A stretch of DNA of 64,000 nt from Ulvibacterium sp. (GCF_028285715.1 NZ_JANQOO010000010.1:372001-436000), one strand, 5' to 3'; shown: positions 43,447 to 53,755, counted from the stretch's first letter. The notes: generated by a model from the sequence alone, not told the origin. Numbers and translations are program-made.

Positions 43447-44052
43447 ATGAAGGAAGAAATCTTAGAAAAGGCTACGGATATGTTCTTGAACCTAGGGTTC
43501 AAAAGCGTTACTATGGACGACTTGGCCAACGAGATGGGTATCTCTAAAAAAACCATCTACACCCATTATGACAATAAGACAAAACTCATAGAAGATAGCA
43601 CTTTTCATCTTTTTTGTGGCGTATCCGAGGGTATAGATTACATCTGTTCCCTAAAAAAGAATCCAATTGAGGAAATCTATGAAATCAAAAAATTCCTGAT
43701 GCTTCATTTAAAGGGCGAAAAGTCTTCCCCGCAGTATCAACTGCAAAAATATTATCCCAAAATTCACGAAAACATCAAGCAAAAGCAATTCGAAATGATG
43801 CAGGACCGTGTCTTAGACAACATTAAAAGGGGAATGGAACAAGGCATATACCGGGAAAATCTGGATATCGGTTTTGTTGCGCGGATTTACTTTTTCGGGG
43901 TTACCAGTATAAAGGACCATAATCTTTTCCCAATAGAAAAGTTTCCAACGGAATCTTTAATGGACAATTATTTGGAATATCATATTAGAGGTATCGTAAC
44001 GCCCAAGGGGCGAAAAATATTGAATGCAATTATCAACTCAAACCAGGAATAG
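43447..44052 (+). CDS. TetR/AcrR family regulator of the RND efflux operon
   Basis: 201 residues with the TetR helix-turn-helix at the start (EKATDMFLNLGFKSVTMDDLANEMGISKKTIYTHYDNKTKLI) and an all-helical ligand domain. The start is the ATG at 43447, after a promoter that runs into any longer frame. Its stop is directly followed by the ATG of the TolC gene with no gap, so it is the first gene of a four-gene tetR-tolC-adaptor-permease operon and probably its repressor. Confidence 0.93.
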   Translation: MKEEILEKATDMFLNLGFKSVTMDDLANEMGISKKTIYTHYDNKTKLIEDSTFHLFCGVSEGIDYICSLKKNPIEEIYEIKKFLMLHLKGEKSSPQYQLQKYYPKIHENIKQKQFEMMQDRVLDNIKRGMEQGIYRENLDIGFVARIYFFGVTSIKDHNLFPIEKFPTESLMDNYLEYHIRGIVTPKGRKILNAIINSNQE

Positions 44053-45399
44053 ATGAGGAATCTTTTTATAGTGTTCTTTGCACTTTGTGCCAGTACATTT
44101 GCATATTCACAGGAACAGGTGGAACAGACCTATAGCTTTTCCTTGGAAGAGGCCATTGCCTTTGCCATGGAAAACAATTATAGCTCCATTAATGCCAATA
44201 GGGATCTAACCGACGCCCAAAAACAAAAATGGGAAGTCATAGCATCTGGGCTTCCCCAAATCGATGGGACCGTAAATTATCAAAATCAATTGAAGCAACC
44301 GGTTTCTTTAATACCCTCTGAATTTTTCCCGGATGGGGAACCCGGCACATTTACACCGGTGGTCTTTGGTGTGCCCCAGCAGATTATCGCTACGGGAACC
44401 TTGAAGCAGCAGATATTCGATGGATCCTATATCGTGGGCGTACAGGCCACCAAGGCTTTTTTAAGGTACAGCGAGTATAATAAGGAAAAGACCGATTTAG
44501 ATGTCAGGAAAGCAGTAGTGGAAGCTTACGGTAATGTTTTGCTGGCACAAGAAAGCGTAGAAATTTCCGAAAAGAACAAGGCCACCTTGGAGAAAAATTT
44601 ATACGAAACACAAAAACTCTTTGAAAATGGTCTAGGGGACGAGGAAAGTGTGGAGCAATTGGAAATAACGCTTTCTTCGGTTGAGAACCAACTGAAGAAT
44701 GCCATACGTTTCGAAAAGATTACGTTGCAAATGCTGAATCTTATCATGGGCATAGATATAGATGCGCCCACCAAACTGGAAGAAAATCTGGACAACTTGA
44801 CACAAAGCCAGATACAGTTTGCGCTTTTGGAATCCGATTTCAATATCGAGAACAATGTGGATTACAAATTGGTCCAGAACCTTAATGAACAACGTTTCTA
44901 CGAATTAAAATTGGCCAAAAGCAAGGCATTGCCAACATTGAACGCTTTCATCAACTATGGCACATCCGCTTTTGGGAATAATTTTGAATTTTTTAATAGT
45001 GATCAGGATTGGTTTGAATTTTCAACATTTGGCGTAGACCTTACCATTCCCATATTCAGCTCCTTGGGCAGAAGCGCAAGTACCCAACGTGCAAAAATTG
45101 CCTTTGACAAAGCCAAGACGCAATTGTCGGAAGCGGAAGAACAGATAAGACTGCAATGGGAAAGGGCAAAAAGTGATTTCATCTTTGCCACCGAAGAATA
45201 TGAAACGGCCAAGGAAAATTTGCGATTGGCGGAACGTATCGAAAACAAAAACCAAATCAAGTATTCCGAAGGTATAGCCAGTAGTTTTGAACTGAGGCAG
45301 GCACAGACTCAATTGTATGACGCACAACAAGGCTATCTTCAATCCATGGTAGATGTCATCAATAGGAAAACCGATCTGGAAACCATTATAAACGAATAA
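44053..45399 (+). CDS. TolC family outer-membrane efflux protein
   Basis: 448 residues with a signal peptide (LFIVFFALCASTFAYS) and two homologous helical-hairpin halves typical of TolC/OprM (YSFSLEEAIAFAMENNYSS..., SKALPTLNAFINYG, FGVDLTIPIFSS). It forms the outer-membrane channel of the pump encoded by the next two genes. It starts immediately after the tetR stop codon. Confidence 0.93.
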   Translation: MRNLFIVFFALCASTFAYSQEQVEQTYSFSLEEAIAFAMENNYSSINANRDLTDAQKQKWEVIASGLPQIDGTVNYQNQLKQPVSLIPSEFFPDGEPGTFTPVVFGVPQQIIATGTLKQQIFDGSYIVGVQATKAFLRYSEYNKEKTDLDVRKAVVEAYGNVLLAQESVEISEKNKATLEKNLYETQKLFENGLGDEESVEQLEITLSSVENQLKNAIRFEKITLQMLNLIMGIDIDAPTKLEENLDNLTQSQIQFALLESDFNIENNVDYKLVQNLNEQRFYELKLAKSKALPTLNAFINYGTSAFGNNFEFFNSDQDWFEFSTFGVDLTIPIFSSLGRSASTQRAKIAFDKAKTQLSEAEEQIRLQWERAKSDFIFATEEYETAKENLRLAERIENKNQIKYSEGIASSFELRQAQTQLYDAQQGYLQSMVDVINRKTDLETIINE

Positions 45400-45431
45400 G
45401 TATTTAACGTATCAACTATAAACCTTAAAAA

Positions 45432-46598
45432 ATGAAAAAGACAATATATGTTTTAGTGTCCGTCCTGATGATTGTGGCCTGTGGGGGTTCTGGCGAACAA
45501 TCTCTTGAGGCTTTGATCGCAGAAGGGAATCTTGAATCCCTACGTGCGGAAAAAACAAAAATTGCCGGAAAACAAAAGGAATTGGAATCCAGCATTAAGC
45601 TTTTGGATTCTGTAATTGCGGTTAAATCCGGTGAGGAAAATCTACCGCTGGTTACAACTTTAACCGCTACCCCTGAAAAATTCAATCACTTTTTAGAACT
45701 TCAAGGCAATGTAAAAACAAAACAAAATGTCTTGATTTACCCAGAGATGTCGGGCACCCTCCAAAAAGTCTATGTTAAGGAAGGGGACAAAGTTAGAAAA
45801 GGACAGTTGTTGGCCACCATAGATGATGGGGGCGTGGGAAGTCAATTGGCACAATTGAAAACTCAGGCTGCATTGGCCCAAACCACCTTTGAGCGGCAAA
45901 AAAGGCTATGGGACCAAAAGATAGGTTCAGAGATACAGTACTTGCAGGCCAAATCCAATTATGAAGCAGCTGAGAGTGCCGTCAACCAAGCAAAAAGCCA
46001 ACTGGGAAAGTCATCGATTAGGGCCCCTTTTACGGGAATTATCGATGATGTCATAAAAGATCAGGGAACGGTAGTGGCTCCTGGGGTAGGTTCCGAAGTA
46101 TTCCGTATTGTTAACTTATCGGACATGTACGTGGAGGTAGACGTTCCTGAAAATTATCTTAGCGGTGTTCAAGAAGGAAAGAAAGCCAAGGTTTTCTTTC
46201 CAGTCCTACGAGATACCGTGGTATCGACGATAAGACAAACCGGAAATTTCATCAATCCCGGCAATAGGGCCTTTCGAGTTGAAATATCGGTTCCCAACAA
46301 AAACGGTCATATAAAGCCGAATCTAACTGCCAAGGTGAGTCTTAACGATTATACCAATGAATCGGCCATCCTAATCCCCCAGGGCATTATTTCCGAAAAT
46401 GCCGAAGGGCAACAATATGTATACGTTGCGGAAAAAATGGGTGAAGACAAAGCCACGGCCAATCGGAGGATAATTGAGACCGGACTGGCCCAGGGTAGAA
46501 TGGTCGAGGTACTTTCCGGGATTGCGGAAGGAGAATTATTGATCGAGGAAGGAGCTCGAAACATCAAGGAAGGGCAAAATGTAAAAATATTGAACTAG
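45432..46598 (+). CDS. RND efflux periplasmic adaptor lipoprotein
   Basis: 388 residues. The lipobox is LMIVAC near residue 17. A coiled coil follows directly (EALIAEGNLESLRAEKTKIAGKQKELESSIKLLDSVI), then lipoyl halves (IYPEMSGTLQKVYVKEGDKVRKGQLLATID and IRAPFTGIIDDVIKDQGTVV) around a second hairpin, and barrel and membrane-proximal domains. HlyD/AcrA family. It lies 7 bases before the permease. Confidence 0.93.
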   Translation: MKKTIYVLVSVLMIVACGGSGEQSLEALIAEGNLESLRAEKTKIAGKQKELESSIKLLDSVIAVKSGEENLPLVTTLTATPEKFNHFLELQGNVKTKQNVLIYPEMSGTLQKVYVKEGDKVRKGQLLATIDDGGVGSQLAQLKTQAALAQTTFERQKRLWDQKIGSEIQYLQAKSNYEAAESAVNQAKSQLGKSSIRAPFTGIIDDVIKDQGTVVAPGVGSEVFRIVNLSDMYVEVDVPENYLSGVQEGKKAKVFFPVLRDTVVSTIRQTGNFINPGNRAFRVEISVPNKNGHIKPNLTAKVSLNDYTNESAILIPQGIISENAEGQQYVYVAEKMGEDKATANRRIIETGLAQGRMVEVLSGIAEGELLIEEGARNIKEGQNVKILN

Positions 46599-46605
46599 CA
46601 AAGCG

Positions 46606-49600
46606 ATGAGTAGACAACAGAAAAACGCCAACAAAGAGTTTAGGTTATCCTCCTGGGCCATAGACAACCCTTCGGTTATCTATGTAATGATTGCTATCTT
46701 CCTTTGGGTAGGGTTTAAGGCCTATCAGGCCATGCCACGAGAGGATTTCCCGGAAATTGTGGAAACTAAAATTTATGTGAGCACCTTGTTTCCTGGAAAT
46801 ACGGCCGAGGATATGGAACGGCTTGTTACAGATCCCTTGGAAGATCGACTAAAAAACCTGAGCAATGTCGTAGAGACCATTTCTACTTCTCAGGAAGACT
46901 ATTCCATCATTACCGTGGAATTTGACGAAGAGATTACGGTAGAGCAGGCCAAACAGAACGTTAAGGACGAAGTAGACGTTGAAAAGGCAAGTGAGGATTG
47001 GCCCACTTTTAATGGCGCCAAAGTGGAGCCCAATATCTTTGACCTTAACTTGGCAGAGTCCTTTCCCATAATGAACGTTAATTTCACTGGAGACTACCCT
47101 GTTGAAAAGCTGAAGGAATACGCAGAGTATCTAGAGGATGAAATAGAAAACCTTCAAGAAATCAAGGAGGTAGATATTAGGGGGGCACAGGAAAAAGAGG
47201 TCGAAGTTGCGGTGGACGTTTACAAAATGATGGCCGCCAGAGTAAGCTTTCAAGATGTAATAAACGCCATTGCCAATGGCAATATGACGATGTCTGCCGG
47301 AAACATAAAGACCAGTGAGCAGCGCAGGACCATTCGTATACTCGGGGAAGTAGATGATCCCCAGGAGCTGAATGATTTTGTCGTTAAATCCGAGAATGGG
47401 GCAGTGTACCTGAAGGACATTGCTACGGTCTCCTTCGATGAAGAGGAAAAAACCACTTACGCCCGGGAATTTGGTGAAAGTGTGGTTATGCTTGATATTA
47501 AAAAACGGTCGGGCAAAAACATGATCGAGGCTACCACCAAAGTCCGGGAGCTCGTAAAAGAGGCAAAGGAGAATTATTATCCGGCCGATCTTAATATTTC
47601 CATCGCCAATGATTCTTCGGGAAGAACCTTGAACCAAGTGGATGATTTGGTGAACAACATTATTTTCGGGATTATCCTAGTGGTAACCGTATTGATGTTT
47701 TTCCTTGGATTTCGCAATGCCCTTTTTGTCGGTTTTGCCATCCCAATGTCCATGTTCATTTCGTTCACCATATTGAATCTATTTGGGAATACCCTCAATA
47801 CGATGATCCTGTTCGGAATGATTATGGGTCTGGGAATGCTCGTGGATAATGGTATTGTGGTCGTGGAAAATGTATATCGTTTAATGGGCGAGGGCATGTC
47901 ACGGGTCCAAGCCACCAAGAAAGGTATTGGGGAAATCGCTTTTCCCATTATCATTTCCACGGTGACCACGGTCGCTGCCTTCGTCCCACTGGGATTATGG
48001 CCCGGAATCTTTGGTCAGTTCATGATTTTCTTTCCGCTGACGTTGTCCGTTGTTCTGGGATCCTCATTGTTCGTAGCCATTTTCATGAATTCCATGCTGG
48101 TATCCCAGTTTATGGAAACCGGTCAAAAGGAACTCGACCTGAAGCAATTGATACGGACCACGGGTATTTTGGTAGCCATCGGTATTTTTATTTTCATTGT
48201 GGGTGGTACAGTTCGCGGGCTCGGTACGGTCATAGTTTTCACCGCTATAATGTTCTGGGTATACAAGTACTTCCTGAAACCAGGGGCCAACCGATTTCAG
48301 AATAGGATTATGCCACGATTCGAGAACTTTTACGAGAAGCAGATAAAGCACGCCTTAAAAGGAGGAAATGTATACTGGTATTTTGGTATTACCGTTTTCT
48401 TATTGGTGGCAACCTTTATGCTCTTCGGGATGTCCATAGGAGCGGGACGGACAAAAATCGAATTCTTCCCGGACAATACCCCAAATGAAATCTATGTATA
48501 TATTGAATATCCGCAAGGCACTTCAATCGAAAAAACGAATGAATTGACCCAGAGTGTTGAAAAAAGGGTATATGAGGTAGTCAATAGGCCACAGTATCGA
48601 AATGGGGAAGAAAGCTATTTAGTAGAATCCGCGGTTTCCCAAGTTGGTGAGGGTGCAGGAAACCCCCAGACGGATGGAGGTTCCTCCGCCGAAATGCCTC
48701 ATAGGGGCAAAGTGACGGTTTCCATGCGTGAATACAAATACCGGAACGGACTGGATACCGAGGAACTACGGGGTGCCATTCAGGATAATCTAAAAGGTAT
48801 TTATCCCGGAGTTACCATTTCCGTTGAAAAAGATTATAACGGCCCACCGGCCGGTTATCCGGTAAACATAGAATTGGAAGGAAAAGATTACGATCAACTG
48901 ATCAGCACCGCGGAGGAAATCCGGAACTTCATCAATACCAAGAGCATTCCTTTTATAGAAGAACTGAAAATTGACGTGAACAAAAGTAAACCCTCGGTAC
49001 AAGTGGTTGTTGACCGTGAAAAGGCAGGGGAACTTGGTGTTGCCGTGGGACAAGTGGGTACCCAGTTGCGACGTTCGCTTTTTGGTGAGAAAGCAGGGGT
49101 CTACAAATTGGATGGTGAAGATTACGATATTAATGTCCGATTTGATGAAAGTATTCGGTTCGATAAGAATGCCCTGTTCAATCAAAATATCATTTTTAGA
49201 GATCAAGCAAGCGGGCAGATCAAGGAAGTACCGGTGTCGGCTGTGGCCCAACAACGAAATTCCTCCGGATTCAGTGCTATTAAACACAGGGACGGGAATC
49301 GCGTGGTTACCGTATATTCCGGACTAAAGGCAGGGGGCAATCCGGCCGAGGTAGTAGCTCAGGTCCAAGAAGAAATGAAGAATTTCAATGGTATTCCGGA
49401 AGGAGTGAAAATAGACTTTACAGGTGAAATTGAAGAACAGAACAAACAAATGCAATTTTTGGTCGGAGCATTTTTTGGTGGTTTGGGATTGATTATGCTT
49501 ATCTTAATTTTCCAGTTCGGGGGCATTTCCAAACCGCTTATTATTATGATTGCTATTTTCTTGAGCTTCATCGGCGTCTTTGGCGGATTAATGTTGACCG

Positions 49601-50106
49601 GTTGGCCTTTTGTAATTATGATGACCATGATGGGTATTATTTCCCTAGCCGGAATCGTGGTCAACAACGGGGTGGTACTTCTTGACTATACCCAGATATT
49701 GATCGACCGTAAGAAAGTTCAGTTGGGTATGGATGACAAGGATTTGTTGAGTATGGAGGAGGTTACTAAAATAATTGTACAAGGAGGTAAGGCGAGGTTA
49801 CGTCCTGTAATCTTGACCGCCATTACTACTGTCCTAGGCCTGATTCCGTTGGCCATTGGTTTGAATATCGACTTCTTCTCCCTTTTCTCTGAATTTAATC
49901 CCAAAATTTATATGGGTGGGGATAATGTAATTTTCTGGGGTCCATTGGCTTGGACGGTTATTTTTGGATTGATAGTGGCTACCTTCCTTACCTTGATCAT
50001 AGTTCCCGTACTATTCAATATCACCTACCGCATTAAGGTACGGATATGGGGAACCGGGAAAACGACCAAAGTAAGTGATGAAAAAGAGCTGGAAGTTGCT
50101 GCTTAG
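46606..50106 (+). CDS. RND-type multidrug efflux permease
   Basis: 1,166 residues, complete hydrophobe/amphiphile-type RND permease: an N-terminal cytosolic tail, TM1 (SVIYVMIAIFLWVGFKAY), porter domains, TM4 motif GMLVDNGIVVVEN, and the second half with GIISLAGIVVNNGVVLLDY. Compared with AcrB, the second TM4 aspartate is asparagine, and the TM10 lysine position also appears as asparagine, so the proton relay differs from the E. coli model. It has an extra segment near residues 505-560 with two additional hydrophobic stretches (TTGILVAIGIFIFIVGG, GTVIVFTAIMFWVYKYF). Last gene of the operon, followed by a strong hairpin. Substrates unknown. Confidence 0.93.
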   Translation: MSRQQKNANKEFRLSSWAIDNPSVIYVMIAIFLWVGFKAYQAMPREDFPEIVETKIYVSTLFPGNTAEDMERLVTDPLEDRLKNLSNVVETISTSQEDYSIITVEFDEEITVEQAKQNVKDEVDVEKASEDWPTFNGAKVEPNIFDLNLAESFPIMNVNFTGDYPVEKLKEYAEYLEDEIENLQEIKEVDIRGAQEKEVEVAVDVYKMMAARVSFQDVINAIANGNMTMSAGNIKTSEQRRTIRILGEVDDPQELNDFVVKSENGAVYLKDIATVSFDEEEKTTYAREFGESVVMLDIKKRSGKNMIEATTKVRELVKEAKENYYPADLNISIANDSSGRTLNQVDDLVNNIIFGIILVVTVLMFFLGFRNALFVGFAIPMSMFISFTILNLFGNTLNTMILFGMIMGLGMLVDNGIVVVENVYRLMGEGMSRVQATKKGIGEIAFPIIISTVTTVAAFVPLGLWPGIFGQFMIFFPLTLSVVLGSSLFVAIFMNSMLVSQFMETGQKELDLKQLIRTTGILVAIGIFIFIVGGTVRGLGTVIVFTAIMFWVYKYFLKPGANRFQNRIMPRFENFYEKQIKHALKGGNVYWYFGITVFLLVATFMLFGMSIGAGRTKIEFFPDNTPNEIYVYIEYPQGTSIEKTNELTQSVEKRVYEVVNRPQYRNGEESYLVESAVSQVGEGAGNPQTDGGSSAEMPHRGKVTVSMREYKYRNGLDTEELRGAIQDNLKGIYPGVTISVEKDYNGPPAGYPVNIELEGKDYDQLISTAEEIRNFINTKSIPFIEELKIDVNKSKPSVQVVVDREKAGELGVAVGQVGTQLRRSLFGEKAGVYKLDGEDYDINVRFDESIRFDKNALFNQNIIFRDQASGQIKEVPVSAVAQQRNSSGFSAIKHRDGNRVVTVYSGLKAGGNPAEVVAQVQEEMKNFNGIPEGVKIDFTGEIEEQNKQMQFLVGAFFGGLGLIMLILIFQFGGISKPLIIMIAIFLSFIGVFGGLMLTGWPFVIMMTMMGIISLAGIVVNNGVVLLDYTQILIDRKKVQLGMDDKDLLSMEEVTKIIVQGGKARLRPVILTAITTVLGLIPLAIGLNIDFFSLFSEFNPKIYMGGDNVIFWGPLAWTVIFGLIVATFLTLIIVPVLFNITYRIKVRIWGTGKTTKVSDEKELEVAA

Positions 50107-50128
50107 TAAAATCTCTTCTTACGCTAAA

Positions 50129-50159
50129 TAGAAACGGCCCCTTATCGGGGCCGCTTCTA
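50129..50159 (+). terminator. Strong hairpin after the efflux operon
   Basis: CGGCCCC (50135-50141) and GGGGCCG (50147-50153) form a 7-bp GC stem with loop TTATC, extended by TAGAA/TTCTA (50129-50133/50155-50159) across an A-C mismatch. It lies 23 bases after the permease stop and between convergent genes, so it can serve both directions. Confidence 0.75.
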
Positions 50160-50179
50160 TTTCACCTCGTAAATTCGTA

Positions 50180-50527
50180 TTAGTTTATAACAACGGGTTT
50201 TGTATCCGAGGATTCTATTATACTGGCAATCCTGTTATCCGCAAAATCCACCTCTTTGAGGACTTCCCCTTCCCAGAAATACCATTTTCCGGTCCGCTTG
50301 CCCATTTCATAGTTTCCCTTTGCTATTTTTTTCCCGGCTTCATCGAACATCGTCCATTGTCCGTGCAGTTTTCCTGCTAAAAAATAGCCGGTTTGTGCTA
50401 TCTCGCCATTATCGTGAAAATACGTGGCCTTCGTTAAATCACCTTCCTTTTCAAAAGTGGGCTTATTTTCTTGGGCACAGATTCCTAAGCTGAATATAAG
50501 TGCCAATACTGTAGTAATTAATTTCAT
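50180..50527 (-). CDS. Exported MORN-like repeat protein
   Basis: 115 residues with a signal peptide (LITTVLALIFSLGICAQ) followed by MORN/YwqK-type repeats (ATYFHDNGEIAQTGYFLAGKLHGQWTMFDEAGKKIAKGNYEMGKRTGKWYFWEGEVLKEVDF). Databases often label such proteins YwqK antitoxin-like; there is no toxin next to it and the signal peptide makes that label unlikely. Function unknown; probably periplasmic. Start ATG at 50527. Confidence 0.82.
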   Translation of the reverse strand: MKLITTVLALIFSLGICAQENKPTFEKEGDLTKATYFHDNGEIAQTGYFLAGKLHGQWTMFDEAGKKIAKGNYEMGKRTGKWYFWEGEVLKEVDFADNRIASIIESSDTKPVVIN

Positions 50528-50586
50528 AATATTATCGGATTTAAGTTCGCATCTATTCAATATGAACGTTACAAAGATACATTTAT

Positions 50587-50636
50587 TTTACACAAAAAAC
50601 ATGTTTGCATAACTTTTAATTAACATTAAATTTACA
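50587..50636. promoter_or_regulatory. Possible Pho-box-like hexamers
   Basis: TTTACA (50587), TTAACA (50620) and TTTACA (50631) lie on an 11-bp grid, the last two directly adjacent in phase. The pattern resembles the array before the phosphate transporter but is less complete. It lies between the MORN-like gene and aspS. Confidence 0.3.
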
Positions 50637-50754
50637 TTGTGAATATAACACTCTCATTTATATATGTTTATGACTTTTATCAGTTTTTGATTCTTTTCGT
50701 CCTTTTTTGGGAAAAATGGGACGAAATACATATCCTTTAAACAGGGATACTTCT

Positions 50755-50762
50755 TAACTTTG
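50755..50762 (+). promoter_or_regulatory. -7 element of aspS
   Basis: TAACTTTG fits TAnnTTTG and ends 20 bases before the aspS ATG. No clear TTG is seen at the -33 spacing. Confidence 0.55.
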
Positions 50763-50782
50763 CCGTCCTAAACCACAATATT

Positions 50783-52531
50783 ATGTACAGGAGTCATACC
50801 TGCGGTGAATTGAGGGAGTCCCATAGCAATACTCTGGTTACGCTTACCGGTTGGGTTCAAAAGACCAGGGATAAAGGTTTTGTAGTCTGGGTAGATTTGC
50901 GAGATCGCTATGGTATTACCCAATTGGTCTTTGATGAAGAACGTACTTCCAAGGACTTATTGGAAAAGGCTAGGAATTTAGGCAGGGAGTTTGTAATCCA
51001 GGCGAAAGGAACGGTTATTGAAAGAGCTTCCAAAAATCCCAACCTTCCTACCGGGGATATAGAGGTTTTGGTGAATGAACTTATCATTCTCAATACGTCC
51101 AAAACACCTCCGTTTACTATTGAAAATGAAACCGATGGCGGTGAGGATCTGAGAATGAAATATCGTTATTTGGACATTCGCAGAAACCAGGTCAAAGACA
51201 ATCTTATTTTTCGCAGTAAGGTAGCTATAGAGGTACGCAAATATCTCTCAGAGGAAGGTTTTATTGAGGTGGAAACACCGTATTTGATAAAATCCACACC
51301 TGAAGGTGCCCGAGACTTTGTAGTGCCCAGCCGAATGAATGAAGGACAATTCTATGCTTTGCCCCAGTCGCCACAGACTTTTAAGCAACTGTTGATGGTA
51401 GGGGGAATGGACAAATACTTTCAGATTGTCAAATGTTTTCGGGACGAGGATTTGCGAGCGGACAGACAACCCGAATTTACTCAGATAGACTGTGAGATGG
51501 CCTTTGTGGAACAGGAAGATATACTAAATACCTTTGAAGGCCTTACGCGACATTTGTTGGCGGAAATTAACGGAGTTGAAATAGATGCTTTTCCCAGAAT
51601 GACTTTTGACGAAGCCATGAGGCGCTTTGGAAACGATAAACCAGATATCCGTTTCGGCATGGAACTGGGTGAATTAAATGAAGTCGCCCAACATAGGCAT
51701 TTCAACGTATTCAATTCGGCCGAATTTGTAGGTGGTATTGCCGTTCCCAATGGTGCCGAATATACTCGAAAGGAGATCGATAAATTGATAGATTGGGTAA
51801 AACGCCCCCAAATCGGTGCAAAGGGAATGGTTTATGTAAAATGTAATGAGGATGGTACCTTTAAATCATCGGTAGATAAATTTTATGACCAAGATGACCT
51901 AGCCAATTGGGCGAAAGTTGTTGGGGCCAAGGTCGGTGACCTCATCTGTATACTGTCTGGCCGCACCGATGAAACCCGCGCCCAACTAAGCGCATTGCGT
52001 ATGGAAATGGCGGAGCGTTTGGGGCTTAGAAAGTCCAACGAATTTGCCCCGCTTTGGGTCACCGATTTCCCTTTGTTGGAACTGGACGAGGAAACGGGTC
52101 GCTATCATGCCATGCATCATCCGTTTACCTCGCCAAAACCAGGTCAATTGGAATTATTGGAAACGGATCCTGGAGCTGTAAAGGCCAATGCCTATGATTT
52201 GGTCTTGAACGGTAATGAAATTGGCGGTGGATCCATCCGTATCCACGACAAGGATGTCCAAGCCACCATGTTCCGACATTTGGGCTTTACTCCAGAAGAG
52301 GCGCACGCCCAATTTGGATTTTTGATGGATGCGTTCCAATATGGCGCTCCTCCCCATGGTGGTATAGCCTTTGGTCTGGATCGTTTGGTTGCAATTTTAG
52401 GCGGACAGGAAACCATCCGGGATTTTATTGCCTTTCCCAAAAACAACAGTGGTAGGGACGTAATGATCGATGCTCCCTCTCCTATTGACCAAGAGCAGTT
52501 GGATGAGTTGGGGCTAAAACTTCGAACCTAG
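50783..52531 (+). CDS. aspS: Aspartyl-tRNA synthetase
   Basis: 582 residues, bacterial-type class II synthetase charging tRNA-Asp. The anticodon-binding OB fold is at 1-105 ([32 protein letters not shown]). Motif 2 is in [27 protein letters not shown]. The bacterial GAD insertion follows (about 285-400). Motif 3 is in [16 protein letters not shown] near the end. The length is normal for Bacteroidota. Start ATG at 50783 after a TAACTTTG element. Confidence 0.97.
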   Translation: MYRSHTCGELRESHSNTLVTLTGWVQKTRDKGFVVWVDLRDRYGITQLVFDEERTSKDLLEKARNLGREFVIQAKGTVIERASKNPNLPTGDIEVLVNELIILNTSKTPPFTIENETDGGEDLRMKYRYLDIRRNQVKDNLIFRSKVAIEVRKYLSEEGFIEVETPYLIKSTPEGARDFVVPSRMNEGQFYALPQSPQTFKQLLMVGGMDKYFQIVKCFRDEDLRADRQPEFTQIDCEMAFVEQEDILNTFEGLTRHLLAEINGVEIDAFPRMTFDEAMRRFGNDKPDIRFGMELGELNEVAQHRHFNVFNSAEFVGGIAVPNGAEYTRKEIDKLIDWVKRPQIGAKGMVYVKCNEDGTFKSSVDKFYDQDDLANWAKVVGAKVGDLICILSGRTDETRAQLSALRMEMAERLGLRKSNEFAPLWVTDFPLLELDEETGRYHAMHHPFTSPKPGQLELLETDPGAVKANAYDLVLNGNEIGGGSIRIHDKDVQATMFRHLGFTPEEAHAQFGFLMDAFQYGAPPHGGIAFGLDRLVAILGGQETIRDFIAFPKNNSGRDVMIDAPSPIDQEQLDELGLKLRT

Positions 52532-52548
52532 TAAGTTGAACCGGGTTT

Positions 52549-52561
52549 GGGACAAAGTCCC
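52549..52561 (+). terminator. Small hairpin after aspS
   Basis: GGGAC-AAA-GTCCC with a short T-rich tail (TATTCTTT), 17 bases after the aspS stop. The stem is only 5 bp, so termination here is a guess. Confidence 0.3.
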
Positions 52562-52593
52562 GTATTCTTTGGCAGGACACTTAACAGCGTACC

Positions 52594-53700
52594 ATGAGAA
52601 CTATTTTAGTAGTATTTACCGTCCTATCCCTTAGTTGTAGCAAAAACAGTACAGATACCGTGCCCATTGAGGCTAAAATAGACCTGGAAGGATTGACTTC
52701 CGGTATTGGTGAAATCACCTCTACTTCAATAGAGCTTCAATATACCTATTCAAATCTTACGACAAATGGAGGGGATTTGGCAACAGAAATTTGGTACAAG
52801 AAGGTTACCGATGAAGACTGGTATATTCTAGAAACCCCCATTGAAAATCAAAAGGTGGTGGAAATCAACAATCTTGATCGTGGGACTGCTTATCTCGTAA
52901 AGCCCGTATTCAAGGTAAACAATTTTGTAAAGGAAGGTGAAGAGATAGATTTTATAACACTCCCTTTTAATTACACGTTTATACGGGAAGAAAATCCCAA
53001 TAGTATCTTGATTACCAACATATTTGGTGATGATAACTACAACGAGGTAAAAGATGGTATTGTTACATTTTTCAAAAGTGAAAACGACAGTATTCCTACG
53101 GAAGTTACCATTATCTCTAAGGATTCCCTACTAATCATGCCTTCGGATGAATTGCCCAACTTGTTTGATCCGTTCGTCTATGAAGAAAAGTTGGAAGCAA
53201 CTTTAACACTTCGATTCAATGACTATTATAACGGTAGTTTTGGTACCATTAGTCTATTTAATCCGAAGCCAAAAATAGATGTGCTGAATTTTCAAAAGAT
53301 AGTGCCCTGTAGTGAAACGGACAAGACAAAACTGCTTTTTCAGGGATTTTTTTGGGATTCATCAATTAGGACAGAAACCGACTTTAATAAACCTGAAGAA
53401 TATCAGATTAAAATTACAAGTGTAGAGAATCCGCTTATAACCACACCAACTTACACGCTATTAGATCAGAGGGTCCATGACACCGATGACGTCAATTCGT
53501 TTTTGGCAAATAGCTGCGAGGAGGGTTTTACAATCATTGAGGATCCCCCGATCAGAAATTCGTTTCACCGGGGAAGCTTTATGTGGATTTCCTTTCCAAC
53601 AGAGATTTTACCAGAAGGAACCTACGTATTACAATTCGATGTAATCAAAAACGGAGCACTCCTATCGGCGGAACCTTTCGAGTTTCAGTTGCAGTACTAG
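52594..53700 (+). CDS. Lipoprotein of unknown function with fibronectin-like region
   Basis: 368 residues. A lipoprotein signal (TILVVFTVLSLSC, cysteine near residue 15) is followed by a beta-rich region that reads like a fibronectin type III domain (TSTSIELQYTYSNL, EIWYKKVTDEDWYILETP, INNLDRGTAYLVKPVFKVN). The rest has no recognised domain; two cysteines (VPCSETDK, ANSCEEG) may pair. Probably anchored to the outer membrane. No operon partner is evident. Confidence 0.75.
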   Translation: MRTILVVFTVLSLSCSKNSTDTVPIEAKIDLEGLTSGIGEITSTSIELQYTYSNLTTNGGDLATEIWYKKVTDEDWYILETPIENQKVVEINNLDRGTAYLVKPVFKVNNFVKEGEEIDFITLPFNYTFIREENPNSILITNIFGDDNYNEVKDGIVTFFKSENDSIPTEVTIISKDSLLIMPSDELPNLFDPFVYEEKLEATLTLRFNDYYNGSFGTISLFNPKPKIDVLNFQKIVPCSETDKTKLLFQGFFWDSSIRTETDFNKPEEYQIKITSVENPLITTPTYTLLDQRVHDTDDVNSFLANSCEEGFTIIEDPPIRNSFHRGSFMWISFPTEILPEGTYVLQFDVIKNGALLSAEPFEFQLQY

Positions 53701-53719
53701 GGATCCCACTGAGGTACGC

Positions 53720-53755
53720 TTTGCAGTTTTCTTCAATGGAAATTGGATACCTTTG
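53720..53755 (+). promoter_or_regulatory. Promoter of the ClC gene
   Basis: TTTG (53720-53723) and TACCTTTG (53748-53755) are separated by 24 bases, slightly long. The -7 box lies inside a longer open frame and argues for the ATG at 53770 (or 53779) as the true start. Confidence 0.5.

Noticed and set aside
50180-50527. YwqK-type antitoxin function for the MORN-like protein
   Set aside because: The protein has a signal peptide and no toxin gene is adjacent.
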